Part shown: in pieces, positions 13,801 through 25,695 of the stretch | Layout: each line of letters begins with the position of its first letter | Position numbering within the stretch: the stretch's first letter is position 1 | From: Bugula neritina | Taxonomy: Eukaryota; Bryozoa; Gymnolaemata; Cheilostomatida; Bugulidae | Direction of reading: 5' to 3' | DNA: 64,000 nt | Assembly (NCBI GenBank): GCA_964035545.1 | Contig: OZ037771.1 | Location: forward strand, 4,515,128 to 4,579,127 | The notes under the pieces: generated by a model | The model's input: the letters and a program-made list of their open reading frames with translations, nothing else | Databases searched by the model: none | Told to the model about the DNA's origin: nothing | Made by a program: the position numbers and the translations under genes

Positions 13801-16800
13801 AATGCATGTATACTGCATGATGTCACAACTCCCATGTTGTATATCTAATATAAAATGAAGCTACATAGTCTCACAAATAACCTATGTGTAGAGTTGCGGA
13901 CTATTTGTATACCTGCTGCCAGTCATTATCCTGCAATATTTCAACAGGTGATCTTCTAGTAGTGACCAATAAGCAATTAAAAGTGGATTTTAATGTGAAA
14001 TTTAAATTTTGTTAGATAGAGTAATTAGTTAAAATAATTAGAATATTATTCCATCAAGATTGGAAAAGTTTGCCCATAAATGAAGCAAAGCTTCTTGAGA
14101 AATTTAAATGTTGTTGAAGTGTTTTTAATTTTACTCCAGTATTCAGGCTTTACAAGTAATTAAAAGGATTTAGAGTGCTACAGCACCTGTTCTAGTAGCT
14201 AGATATTAGGCTTACAATTAATATTACAACACTTGTGTCTATTGAATAATTGCCACTCAGTCATCTGTGATATCACGGCTGATTTATTCTAAATTAATTA
14301 ATTTAGTTTTATGCTAATAAAAACTATTTGTAATTTTATAATAAATGTAATGAAAGTAGGTAATTTTAATAAGTGTAAAATAAAATAATATGCATGATGT
14401 ATGACCAGAAATATAGAAGCACACTTGCATTTGGGTGTTAGAAAATACACACAACATTTGACACAAATTTGACAAAATAAACATAACAACTAGCAAAGGG
14501 TTCAGAAATTAACAAATGGTTCTGTTTCTAATGCTAATTTTTTTGCTGTTGTAAATTTACTTTTATTCATTACTAATAATTGGTGCTGTACCATGTTTAC
14601 TAATTTTTAATTAAATATTTGAAAGAGATGATAACTCATAAGACTAAAATTAAAATAATACATTTTTGCCAGTGCCTTTACAGACTTCATTTCTTAGCTT
14701 TGATCTGTCCATTTAATGCAGAAAAAAAATATTGCATATAATTTTAGTAGTTTTCTGTATCCTCTATAATCTACTTATATTATTTATATTATATTATAAT
14801 GTACTTATATTATATTACATTTAGTCTGTGGACACAATTTGATCAATGCTAATAAGTTGCCCTCTAGCTTGTGTTGCCCTCTACCTTGTGTTGCCCTCTA
14901 GCTTGTGTTGCCCTCTAGCTTGTGTTGCCCTCTAGCTTATGTTGCCCTCTAGCTTGTGTTGCCCTCTAGCTTATGTTGCCCTCTAGCTTGTGTTGCCCTC
15001 TAGCTTGTATAAACTATATTCTATTTTCTCAGCTGAACATTCTGGAAGACAGCACCGTCTGCGTAGAGTTCCTCAAGTCAAAGTCACCAGATGCTGCTGT
15101 TTCGGAGGTCATAAGAATATCGTCTGATGGTCACAAGGTCAGTCATGCTATACTAGCTACTGCTACATGCTATACTAGCTACTGCTACATGCTATACTAG
15201 CTACTGCTACATGCTATACTATCTACTGCTACATGCTATACTATCAACTGCTACATGCTATACTAGCTACTGCTACATGCTATACAAGTTACTGCTACAT
15301 GCTATACTAGCTACTGCTGCATGCTATACAGGCTGCTACTACTACTACTTCTACTACTACTGCTAATTACTGCTGCTACTACTGCTGCCAGTGCTACTAC
15401 AGGCTTTTACTGCTACTGGCCAAGGTGTTTGGCCGCTGTGCATCCTAGTTGTGATTGTTGCAAAGCTCACTGAAACCAGAAACTTTTCCTAACCTACTCA
15501 ACACCAACTTTAGATTGAAAAGTTTACTTTTTTCTCTGAAAGTAACCGAAGCTACCACCTAGCTTAGGTGTGGTTTGTCTGTAATAATTATAGCATTTAG
15601 TGATGTTTAGTGTAGTTGGATTTTTGTTTCAACAAATTGTGATTTGCATAAGTTGAAATATTCCTTTATATATTGACTGGGGATTAATGAGCAAACAAAT
15701 AAAATTAAAAAATGTATTAATTTCTTGCAACCTTTAGCCCAGGTTGCATATATGCAACACCATCTTGTGTAATTATTCAATATACCATGTATTGTTACAT
15801 CTTCTGTGGTACTGAGTCTTCTATCAGATTTTCCAGTAGCTCTTGTAATCAGTTTGATAACTAAATTGAGTTTTATTCTATTGTTTCTCAAACACCTGCA
15901 ATGGTTTGTAGTCCAGTTTTGTCTGTTCCACATTGTAAACCAAACATTGTTTTCTGTTTTGAGAAAAGTTTGATTTGAATCTCAGTAGTTGATTTTGAAG
16001 CTAGACTTTGCAAACATTAGCTGGCTTGTTGTGAAGCTGGTAAGCTGTGGGTTTGTATTTCTACTGTTGACTCTCACACATAGTCACGTATGTTGGCTTC
16101 CCCTGAAAATGTCTTTGTTTGCTTAAATCTGCCGCTTGTTTGAATATGGTAGTTTGGTTTTTCAATTGTTACTTGTTCAAAAAGCTGGGTGGCCAACTAT
16201 TATTGCACACTAAAGCTAAATGTAAAGTGGTATTTTTATAATCGAACATTTAAAAATTATTATTGCACACTAACTATTATTGCACACTAACACTGAACGT
16301 AAAATGGGGTTTTTATAATTAGGCTTTCAAAAAGAGTAACCAACTACAAACAACTAGTCTTATAGCCCATCCTTTGCTTATTCTGTAATCGAAAATATGG
16401 AATGGCATTTGATTTAAACAAGTGTATTATAACATAAGTTTAAAAAGTGAGGTTTTCTAATGGCATTCTAATGTCTTAAAACTTGCCAGCCATGCATGTG
16501 GTTACTGTAGTTTACTCTGTCTTGATATGCTAGGTTATTGTCTACAAGCCTAGTAAAGGAGTGGATACAAGTGATCACATAAACTCCCCCAGCGCTGTTC
16601 CACCACTTTTCTCTCAGTATACCTATGACTCATTGCCCAGAAGATACTGGAAGAAATACAACTATGCTGAGAGGTAAAATCTTCCACTTACATAAAGCAA
16701 ATGCTTGCTTTGCACCTTGCAGGGGCACTCAACTCCATGTGCCTTCAAGTAAAGGAAAACTGTCTTATGAGTAGTTCATATAGTTGCATTTTTGTCAATA

Positions 16801-19149
16801 CATTTGCGTCAATAGTTAAATGTTTTTAAAATTGTTATTTTCTAAGCTTTCGAAAATCATCATGAGAATCTTACGAGTTTTGAGTTGGCGCCTCACTTAG
16901 CTGCTATTGCTGCCAGTGCTGCCATAGGTGACAATTTCTCAGCACGAGGTATGCTTAGCTAAGAATGTTTGCTCTGCAGGTTCATCTCTATGGTGAAGAT
17001 TGTGACTCCTAAAGTGACGTACTTCTCTGAGCAGGCTAAGTGCATGCTGATGGAGGCGCCCCAAACATTTGAGGCCGTCTTCTACCAGGGGCCTAAGTTT
17101 ACTATGACAGGAAGCAGTGTCAAGGTCATAAACAGTTCCGGCATGAATATCACCATAGAAACAGAGTCAGACTCCAAACTGCTGTCCGCAGAGATGCAAG
17201 ACATGTGGCAGCATGTGAGGATGGTAAGTGGTGGATGTGTGTCATACTTGAGCTCTTGGTCTTGAGTTTGCACACCTTTTTAAATGTGCTTTGGGAATGT
17301 GTGGGCCATGGTACTCTGTTCTGTGCTGATGAGGAGACAAATCCCGAAACAGCTGCTCTCCACAGATTGAGATATATAAATGCGTGCGTGTGGGTGTATA
17401 ATATGCTATGAAATAGTCATGAGTTTCATATATTGTATAGTAATATATAGTAATGAGTATAACAATGTAACATATAGTAATATATAGTAATGAGTATAAC
17501 ATGGTAACATATAGTAATATATAGTAATGAGTATAACATGGTAACATATAGCTATATATAGTAATGAGTATAACATGATAACATATCCTACTCTCTAGTG
17601 TAAAGACCACTGTCAGTCTCTGGAGAGTTTGCTAGAAAATGCCGGAAGAGCCCTCCTATCTGCCACCCACTTTCCGACCATCATTGGTAACAGAACTCTT
17701 TCTAGTAGCAGAACTTTGTGCAAACAAGACGCTAAACGCACACCACCACCCAGTAAACCGTACTCACCGGTTTCTCCCACTATAGAACCTTGCAACGTAA
17801 GTTCACTCTTTCTCTCACTTGATTGCTTGAACAAGCTGTGAATGTTACGCATAGTTATGGGTAGAAGAAAGCAGTCATTCCAATGCATAGTATCATAATT
17901 TAGATCTTTTATTAATTATCTGCCGAATAAACCCCCAAATGCAATTAATTTATATTCATACAACTTTGACAGTCAAGTATATATCTAATGTAAGAAGATG
18001 TCTTCTGTGGTGAGAATATTAGATCCAACCAGAAATATTCCTGATATGACTCATCAGTTGCTAGAGCAGTGTGAGGTGCTAGTGCTAGTTGTTACTTCAT
18101 CTTTTACCTGAGTTGTATTTATTCCTCTCTCTCTCTCTCTTCAGATCGGCTCTTTCAACGGCTCACTGGCCAGTCACATGACTAGTCACATGACCCAGCA
18201 GCCTCTCTCCTCCACTCTCATCACCCCCTCCTTCAACCCCCCTTCCCAACATACCAACAGCCGTGCAGCTTCAATAAAAGTTTCCACCACGGAAAGTCGT
18301 GTGCTGTCGGCAGGTAAACCCTCTAACAGTGACCAGAGGAGAAGCACCGCACTGTCCACCTCGCCAACCACCACCGACCTCTCCTACAGCTCCAGTCTCA
18401 CTCTGCACCGAGTCTACCTGCAAGGTGAGCTTTCTTCTGTCACCTGGGCTCGGCTGCTGTGGGTTCAAAGGTCGCTTACTTAATGATGAGATCATAATAC
18501 TTTACTCACTATTTTCACTATTGTTGAAGAAATGTGATAGAAATTGTTTATACTTTTGAGGTTGAGACAAGAGTTGTAGCATAGTTCAGTGTACGTTATT
18601 CTCTTCTAGGCACAGGCTGGGTCAGTCAGCTGACTAACGGCTCCCTCTGGTGTCACTTTGACGACGGAGATCAGCTGGCTATTCACCCTCACCAGTCTCC
18701 CATGCAGTACATAACTGCGGACGGCGTCTCATCCAGGTACCGTCTCTCTCTGTCTCTTAGTTAGTTAGTATCAACATATTAGTCAGTTGGTGTCCACATA
18801 TTAGCCAGTTAGTGTCAAAACATTAGTCGGATGGTATCAACATATTAGTCAGTTGGTATCCACATATTAGTCAGATGGTATTGACATAATAATCAATTTA
18901 GAGTATTCCAGTTGTCAGATATCAGCTATAGTTTTGACAATTTCTATGTAATATAAGTCATTTGAGAGAATATTATGTTGACTGATAGAATGTACTCTGG
19001 CAGGTGTGTAATAGTCATCACAAGGTAACCTCTACACTGTATACTGTATTATCTCTAGGTTCACTACATCTGACGTCATACCCGCTGGAGTTAGGGAGAA
19101 ATTGAAGCTCCTCCCCCAAGCTATCTCCGCCCTATCCGCTTGTTCTTAG
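4663..19149 (+). CDS. PLK4: polo-like kinase 4, centriole duplication kinase (19 exons)
   Basis: PLK4 is the Ser/Thr kinase that starts centriole duplication. Exons: 4663-4674, 5684-5850, 6879-7018, 7405-7606, 8103-8292, 8515-8550, 8825-8965, 9060-9277, 9510-9649, 11385-11472, 11605-11801, 12747-12904, 15033-15137, 16534-16673, 16980-17223, 17599-17796, 18145-18424, 18610-18736, 19059-19149. The phases all agree and give about 957 residues, close to the family's usual ~970. Visible: glycine loop GRGGFACV (residues 13-20), Lys35, HRD at 128-130, DFG at 148-150, [10 protein letters not shown], a DSGRFT phosphodegron at about 302-307, a proline-rich linker, the cryptic polo box (exons 12-16) and the C-terminal polo box (17-19). 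The start MSIE comes from a tiny exon with a perfect GTAAGT donor. Exon 6 has a weak donor. The exon 7/8 junction has two in-frame solutions, and exon 11 has tandem donors 15 bases apart. Confidence 0.93.
7711..7841 (+). repeat. (CA)n microsatellite in PLK4 intron 4
   Basis: A CA tract of about 130 bases interrupted by CCACACA, TCATAC and GCACG. The frames across it are not coding. Confidence 0.9.
9075..9092 (+). other. PLK4: DSGxxT phosphodegron of PLK4
   Basis: The codons read D-S-G-R-F-T just after the kinase domain. In known PLK4 proteins this motif is autophosphorylated and read by the SCF ubiquitin ligase (beta-TrCP/Slimb), which keeps kinase levels low. Its presence also fixes the reading frame of exon 8. 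Conservation is seen directly; the function is taken from the family. Confidence 0.75.
13498..13735 (+). repeat. AT-rich minisatellite in PLK4 intron 12
   Basis: Repeated variants of ACTACATATATAGTAACATA and TTAATATAATAC at roughly 55-base spacing, with diverged units. Confidence 0.75.
14856..15008 (+). repeat. 17-bp minisatellite directly before PLK4 exon 13
   Basis: Nine near-perfect copies of GTTGCCCTCTAGCTTGT. The array ends 24 bases before exon 13, so its pyrimidine-rich units lie where the branch point and polypyrimidine tract are expected. Confidence 0.9.
15139..15335 (+). repeat. 22-bp minisatellite directly after PLK4 exon 13
   Basis: About eight or nine copies of CTATACTAGCTACTGCTACATG start right at the exon 13 donor and fade into CTACTACTACTGCT triplets. 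The unit is unrelated to the array on the other side of the exon. Confidence 0.85.
17410..17590 (+). repeat. minisatellite of about 37 bp in PLK4 intron 15
   Basis: Four to five copies of a unit containing AGTAATGAGTATAACATGGT, ending at the exon 16 acceptor. Confidence 0.8.
18755..18895 (+). repeat. short tandem repeat in PLK4 intron 18
   Basis: Five to six diverged copies of TTAGTCAGTTGGTGTCCACA, each about 23 bases. Confidence 0.7.
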
Positions 19150-19236
19150 TACAGCCTCCTTATTTTTATTTAAAACCTCAAGATTTTATTTTTCTTATTA
19201 TTGATCTCCTGTATTATAGTATGTATATACCTGTAA

Positions 19237-19242
19237 AATAAA
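19237..19242 (+). terminator. PLK4 poly(A) signal
   Basis: AATAAA lies 88 bases after the PLK4 stop codon, at the end of a short 3' UTR. Confidence 0.7.
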
Positions 19243-19249
19243 TGAGAAT

Positions 19250-20092
19250 ATGAACAAAAGATTTCAGTTGCTGAGTTTGTTGTAATTTTATCCCCACTGC
19301 TGTTGATGTTGTACAGTTTGCCTGTAAGTTATTTTTTGTTACAAGAACTTGTATGCTTGTTGTTTTCCTTATTTATTGTGGAATGATTTTACTAAAATAT
19401 ATTTTCTTTATTTCGAGCTATGATTCTGTATATTATAATTAATTTATTGATGCCATCATGAGTACTAGCTATAACTTCTTGTTTTACTAGAGATTTTAGC
19501 ATCAGCTGTGAAATCTTTGTTTTTATGTATAAACATTGTGGAGTTATTTCTCCTTGGAAATAGTAAGCTAATATGCAAGCATGTTACTGACTGCAGTAAA
19601 GATGCCCAATAAAAATATCTGCCCATATATCGTTGCAATAATCATTCGCACTTGTTATTTTATCAGCATTTATGTTGAACTACGCATAATGATAAATATT
19701 TTAATAGCGAAAGTGAAAAGTCTGAAAGCTTGTATTCAAGTTCAACATTCGTCTATTATCTGCACAATATTCCCTGGTTGACATGAATATTCCATGTACC
19801 ATTGGGACATAGTCTATTATTGCATAAACAAGCCACTCCTGCACTGGAGAGAAAGGAAAGTGTAGCTTACAACTCATCATGAATTCGTCTTTTTCCTACC
19901 ATCACTGATACCAGCCATAGTTCTAGCAACAACAATGATAAACTCAAAGATGGCGAGTTTTGTAGACCATAAGGTATGCACGACCAGTAAAAGCCTACGC
20001 AAGCATTTTCATTGCTGATGAAGACAATCACAATTTGTAAGCGGACTTGATTAGATTGCTGATGAGTTAAATTTCAACACTTCTGAAAAATA
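19250..20092. other. non-genic stretch after PLK4
   Basis: PLK4 3' flank and AT-rich sequence. At 19937-19975 a short frame beginning ATGATAAACTCAAAG ends at AAG|GTATGC. It might be a first exon, but its phase (0) does not fit the next recognised exon at 22283, so it is not called. Confidence 0.5.
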
Positions 20093-20165
20093 ACTGCCCC
20101 CCATGGGATTCGAACCCAAGACCTGTGGCTTGCAAGCAAGTGTGCTAACCATTACATCACGTGGA
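20093..20165 (-). mobile_element. tRNA-derived SINE or tRNA pseudogene
   Basis: On the minus strand, an A-box-like TGATGTAATGGTTAGCAC is followed by GGTTCGAATCC, a perfect B box, at tRNA spacing. The presumed acceptor arms do not pair, so a working tRNA is unlikely and a Pol III-type SINE head is the better reading. Confidence 0.6.
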
Positions 20166-20825
20166 CCACTGGGTAAGGTCCTTACTACAACTTCAATTAG
20201 TAGTTTCTGCTGATTTCTTAAAAGTGATAAATTATTTTTTTTCATAAGTAAGCCCATTGACACTTGAAGCTTAGAATAACGACGGAGTTCCTTTACGTGA
20301 TGCTATTATGTTTGTCTTGTTAGATCGCCTAACTTCTATTATAGACATCAATGTACTGAACAATTGTTAATTATTCATGTCTGCTCATATACAGAACAAT
20401 GAAATCCTTTAACCAAGTGGGGAATTTCAAATAATTTATTTGGTGAATGTTATATTGAGAGCTATGAAATATTAAATTGTTTTTTCTAGATCAATATGGC
20501 AACTTGAATGACAGCCCATATGCTAACGAAATCCCATGAGGACAAAATACATTGCTATTCATTATATTGCGAAAGTTATCATTCATGGACCGAATTGAAA
20601 ATAAAGATTTGTTGCTTGTGTATTTTGCTCAGTCGACAACTGCCAGTCGATATTGTTTGTTTATCAACAAGTTTTACTAAAAACTGTATCAGCAAGTCAC
20701 TGAGGAGCTTTGGAGTTGGTTGATGACTTTTGCTGAATCTGCCACCCACCATGCGTGAGTTTTTGCTTTTTTGTCTTTTTCTATGATGTATATGAAAATA
20801 AATATAAATATGCATATAAAAATAA
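20166..20825. other. non-genic AT-rich stretch
   Basis: No exon or RNA gene could be supported. The open frames are short and conflict with each other. Confidence 0.5.
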
Positions 20826-20826
20826 A

Positions 20827-20869
<43 letters not shown>

Positions 20870-20874
20870 GTATG

Positions 20875-20908
<34 letters not shown>

Positions 20909-20925
20909 CATATATATATACATAC

Positions 20926-20979
<54 letters not shown>

Positions 20980-21006
20980 CTACATATATATATATATATA
21001 GATATG

Positions 21007-21039
<33 letters not shown>

Positions 21040-21072
21040 GTATGTATATATATATGTATGTATATATATATG

Positions 21073-21152
<80 letters not shown>
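20826..21152. repeat. (TA)n tract with (TATG)/(CATA) variants
   Basis: About 330 bases of alternating TA with scattered G and C that create internal palindromes. The I/Y-repeat frames on both strands are artefacts of the repeat. It abuts the Penelope-like fragment. Confidence 0.9.
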
Positions 21153-21154
<2 letters not shown>

Positions 21155-21179
21155 TATCTTTACGAGCTAGCAATTTGAT

Positions 21180-22030
21180 TATAAATAGGTATACGAGAAA
21201 CATTGTTATTTATTACTTTATTAGGTAAAGTAATTACACTGATATTTCGGGTACCACTGTACCCATCTTCAGAGTAGCAATGAATGAAATTCAAAAATTA
21301 TTATGTTGCGTTAGACGTTATGCATGACACAAAGAATAGAGAGTGGCAGTTATTGTAAATTATTGAAACTTAGGGATATAATCTTATTTTATATATTACG
21401 CAGGTCAAAAATTATACTGATTTTTTTGCATAAACAATAAATTAGAGTTGACAAAAAAAAATAAAATAGTTATCCAATTATAAAAACAGCAAGAATTAGT
21501 GAAACTATGTGAGAGTTGAGTAGTGTGGAGCTATTGATATAGTTTTAGTGGTATGGAGTAATTTTGTTTATTGAGTTGCGGTTTTATTTGTTTAATGTAG
21601 AGAGCTTCGGCTACTTTTCGATGGTGGATTCCTTTAAATGAATGATTTAAAACTGTTACATTGTCTATTGATATGTTTCCATGATTAGTGGTAGAGATGT
21701 GTTGATAAATTTTGGAATTGATGTCATGGCAGTGTTCATGTATCCTGTGTGATAGGCGACGTCCGGTTTCGCCTACATATGTTTGTTGACAGGTAGCTTC
21801 AGGGCAGGTTATTTTGTAGACTAGGTTGTGAGTGTGTTCTTTATTGGTTTTATCTTTGAGATTAAAATATGAACTTAAGGGGGTTCCTTTAAATAAAATC
21901 CGGGCATTGAGTTCATTTGAAAAAGAGTCTGTAATTGATTTATTGAGGGAGCGGATTAATTTTTCTCCTGTTACTCCTTTATAAGGCAGCTGGAGTAAAA
22001 TGTGTTTCCTGTTGTCTTTTTCATATATAT
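21180..22030 (-). mobile_element. 5'-truncated Penelope-like retroelement
   Basis: The minus-strand frame ending at 21531 encodes the C-terminal GIY-YIG endonuclease typical of Penelope-like elements: VYKITCP, then TYVGETGRRLSHRIHEH, then a GNxS and EALYIKQ tail. About 70 linker residues lie upstream, but the reverse transcriptase is missing, so only the 3' end of the element is present. The region downstream on the minus strand holds the hammerhead-like motif. The break point lies in AT-rich simple sequence near 22030. Confidence 0.85.
21228..21285 (-). ncRNA. hammerhead-like ribozyme motif at the 3' end of the Penelope fragment
   Basis: On the minus strand CTGAAGA (matching the CUGANGA core) is followed by a six-pair stem (GGGTAC/GTACCC, loop AGTG), then GAAA, then a possible three-pair stem III (ATA/TGT) ending in a UA cleavage context. 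Penelope-like elements are known to carry hammerhead ribozymes, which supports this reading. Stem I pairing is weak by eye, so cleavage activity is uncertain. Confidence 0.5.
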
Positions 22031-22037
22031 TACATAA
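21531..22037 (-). pseudogene. Penelope GIY-YIG endonuclease fragment
   Basis: An open frame of about 165 relevant residues. The GIY-YIG core appears as VYKITCP...TYVGETGRR, and the expected arginine is present. The frame runs on upstream into simple-sequence DNA, giving a spurious hydrophobic start. Without the reverse transcriptase it cannot be a complete element protein. Confidence 0.8.
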
Positions 22038-22282
22038 ATATGTTATATGTGCATACATTATATACAGGCACACATTACATATACATATATATATAATGTA
22101 TATTCAAATTTACAAACATTATATATTAGTGTATCAATATATTTCTGCTTTTACTATTTTTAGTCAAAAAAGTTATATTTTAAATAACATTATATTATAT
22201 ATTATATTATGCTTACAATATGTTACGTACACAACATGTAGCTAATGCTGATAAAATATCACATTATTATGTTCATCTATAG

Positions 22283-25200
22283 GGGCAATATTACTCTTCA
22301 CTGTCTCCACCTCATTGCTAATCCTACGTACTGTTAGCCAAAACACAACTGTTTTTGGAGATGAGATAAAAGATGGGACATTTTCTAAACGCAACGTGTA
22401 TTCAATGATCAAGCACCCAGTCAAAGATGATACAGTGTTGGCTACAGTTGATGACGGCATCATAGAGATTGATTTGACCACTTTGGGTCATTCAGCGGAA
22501 CTGTGTAGTACTGTTCATGGCGACAGAGATGGCAAACTTCGACAAAGTCAGTTTGACAATCCAAGAGGCATGGCTAGCATCAGTGATTCCACTATCCTCA
22601 TTGCTGATAAAGACAATCACAAAATACGGAAACTTGATTGGTTGGTTGATGAACAGACTGTTAGTACCTTACTTGGTAAATATATGTTTTTCACCTCCTC
22701 TGTAACCAAGTCTTTGGGTCATTTTGTTTCATGTACATGCAATTACATGCTTATAGGTTTTTAAAATCTTTTTTGAGCAGCAAACTAGTTATTAGTTTTT
22801 GAAAGCATTTAAGTTGAGTGATCAAACGTAGTTCTTAGAATATATTATATGCAAAATTTACAAGGATAGACAAGGTTTTTTCGAGTATTTGCAATATTAA
22901 ATCACAATTCAAGTATTCAGTGCCCCCCTCCCCCCCCCCCTGTTGATTATTTTATTGATTGAGTATAAATAGCTATACTGTGTTTACATTTGCTACATTA
23001 TACAGTATAAGAAAATGTATATATTTAGATCGAGAGTTGTGCTCTCAACTGGTTTCGCCGACATTGGTGACAGCCGACCCTAGAAATAAAGACAAGTATG
23101 TATATGTGGCGCTACTCGATGGGTTTACGCTGCTGAAGGTAATTTTTCGAAGATTTATTGGCTATAATCTGCGATAACTGTTTTCTCAATTAGTGTCTGA
23201 GTCAAATCTGAAAAGCGTCGAAATAGTGTTGTGATTTACACAATATTAGTGCGTGGTTCCTAGCTTGTGATTATGAGTTAATTATCCGCAGTAATAGAGG
23301 GTTTGTGGTAGGACTAGAATATATTTATTTACAGTTACATACTAAGAAAAGATATACATAAAACGTTTCAACTATTCAATTACATCCTCTCTAGTTACTA
23401 GCACGCTCTCCAATTACAGCAAATTCCTTCTAGTTACGCATCGCGGGGGGGGGGGGGGGGGGGTTGTCACCTGACGCATCTCTAATTGGCTAGGGGACAC
23501 GTGGAGGCGCATACCGCGTGCCCCACTACAATAGCTGTTATTGACGAGTTTTTATTAGCTTGAAATCTATTGTATTCTATTTTCAGTGTAAAAAACCTGA
23601 AAAAGTTACAGTCTTTCCAGTAACTATGTTTAATTTTTTCTTTATGTACATTTAAAAAAGAAGGTACGATCCACTCACGTTAAAACATTTATTTTCAAAG
23701 TCCTATATATATATTTTAAAGTATATTTAGTATATAAAAGATTGGAATTAATAATAACATAAGATAAGTGTACCCAATGAGCCATTATTAGTGTTTTTGA
23801 AATTTTTCGTGCAAAAGTTCGTGAAAGTTTATTCATTGTTTTTTGGTATCAATGCAAAGTCGTTTGCTATCTGATCAGAATCATATAACATACTCTATGT
23901 AAGTATATGTATAAAAATTTCATGTATATGAATATATGTACAATTATATATTATGTACATGTACAATTATATATTATATGTATGTACAATAATTGCATAT
24001 AAACTACATATTTTATTTCCTCAGCTGCAGTATTACATTACTTTTTAAGGTGAACTTCCAATTAGAAAAAACTTTGATTAGTTTGTTTGATAAAACACTT
24101 CCATTATCTATAATATACCCTCCTTTGTCTATACTTTCCTTTACCTACAGTATATACCTTCCTTTGTCTATACTTTCCTTTACCGCCTACAGTGTATCTT
24201 CCTATTTACTTACATTATTGTCAGTGGAAAAATTGCAAGTAGCTATCCTGTGAGATGTTTGGGTAATAGTGCACAGCCATACCAACTGTAAAGCCTAGGT
24301 TTGTCATATCAACAAAAAATTTTCTGTAGCGCGAAATGTTATAATATAGTAATTCGCACATATTAAGTGTATATTATTCATATACCTAAATTGTACATTT
24401 ATTTTTGTATGCTGTAGTGGAACATTCAGGAAAAACAGTGCAGCAACATCAATTTACTCTTGAAGGACATTGGCTCATCAGAAGAAGATTCTAGTTCAAC
24501 AGGCTGGGTATTTGGAATGGATGCTTCACACTATTACCAGCAAATCTATATTTTCCTCGTCTATAATGAAAAGGCATTATTCTTACGTTTTCTGTTTAAG
24601 GGGGAAATTATTTTATTTAGCTCATTTTTTATACTAGTTTCCCTAACAGTTTTCAAAGTTTTGCTAAGACACTTTTTATAAATTTTAAATACATGCAAAA
24701 CATTTGTTTGTTTAAAAGAAGTAAATCTGACAGCATGAAAAACGGTCTTTTAAAATATAGACAGAAATTAAAATCATTGAAACATATACTTCTTAAAATC
24801 CGAACCTTTTTATCCAATTTTTAGCAAAACAAAACTTCCTGTGTAATCATTGTGTTTTTCTTTTTTGTGACTTCCATGGTTTTAATGTTCCCAGCTAAAA
24901 TCATATAGTAATGTAATGTGTATTTGTGCTCTATGAAAGATTGCAGCTATTGCAAATGTGCATTTGTATTATTGAGTTTATCACCACAGGCGTATCAAAA
25001 TTTTAATTTAGAAGTTGTGCTTTTTATACTAAACCAGTTCTACTTTCGTTCTTGTAATTAGCCTTCTCTTAGAAGATTAATATTTGACTAAGTTAGTCAG
25101 TGTACTGGGTGGCATTTAGCAGAAAATTCAAATTATTTACACACCTAACCTGTCTAAAAGGGTCATCTTCAACTGTTTTAGATGCACCTTTTGAAGCTGA

Positions 25201-25611
25201 GCACTAAGAATAATAAAAATTCAGTTCATGAAACTGTGTCAAGAGATAAGGATGACCAACTAAATGACTTCTATACTAGCATGAGAGATTTAGGAGCTGT
25301 TCGTCCTGGCTTTATGAAAGTGGTAAACTTTATGCAGAAATATGATTTGCAGCTGGTATATTTTATATGAGTATGTCACACTCAACCCAAAAGTTGTACC
25401 TTGCCTCATTTAAATTGCATTTACCAAAAAGTGGTGCACTTTATAATTTATATAGGTAGTGTGTTAAATGAAGTTTCAAGTATATATGAGAAGACAACCC
25501 ATTTTATTTATTGGCTCTAAACCTACTATTTATAAAGAATAACAGAAAATTGTCATATACTAAAATATAATATTCATCTAAATGTTAGCAGATACACCTG
25601 CAAAACATTAG

Positions 25612-25695
<84 letters not shown>

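Noticed and set aside
15139-15335. CRISPR-like array
   Set aside because: Repeats are directly adjacent without unique spacers, in an intron of a eukaryotic gene: an ordinary minisatellite.
19937-19975. Short frame MINSKMASFVDHK followed by a GTATGC donor as first exon of the NHL gene
   Set aside because: Phase 0 does not fit the phase-1 acceptor at 22283, and no intermediate exon was found.
20093-20165. Functional tRNA gene
   Set aside because: The B box is perfect, but acceptor arms do not pair and the anticodon stem is poor.
20771-21228. Open frames of 70-140 residues made of I and Y on both strands
   Set aside because: They are translations of (TA)n simple sequence and occur in all frames.
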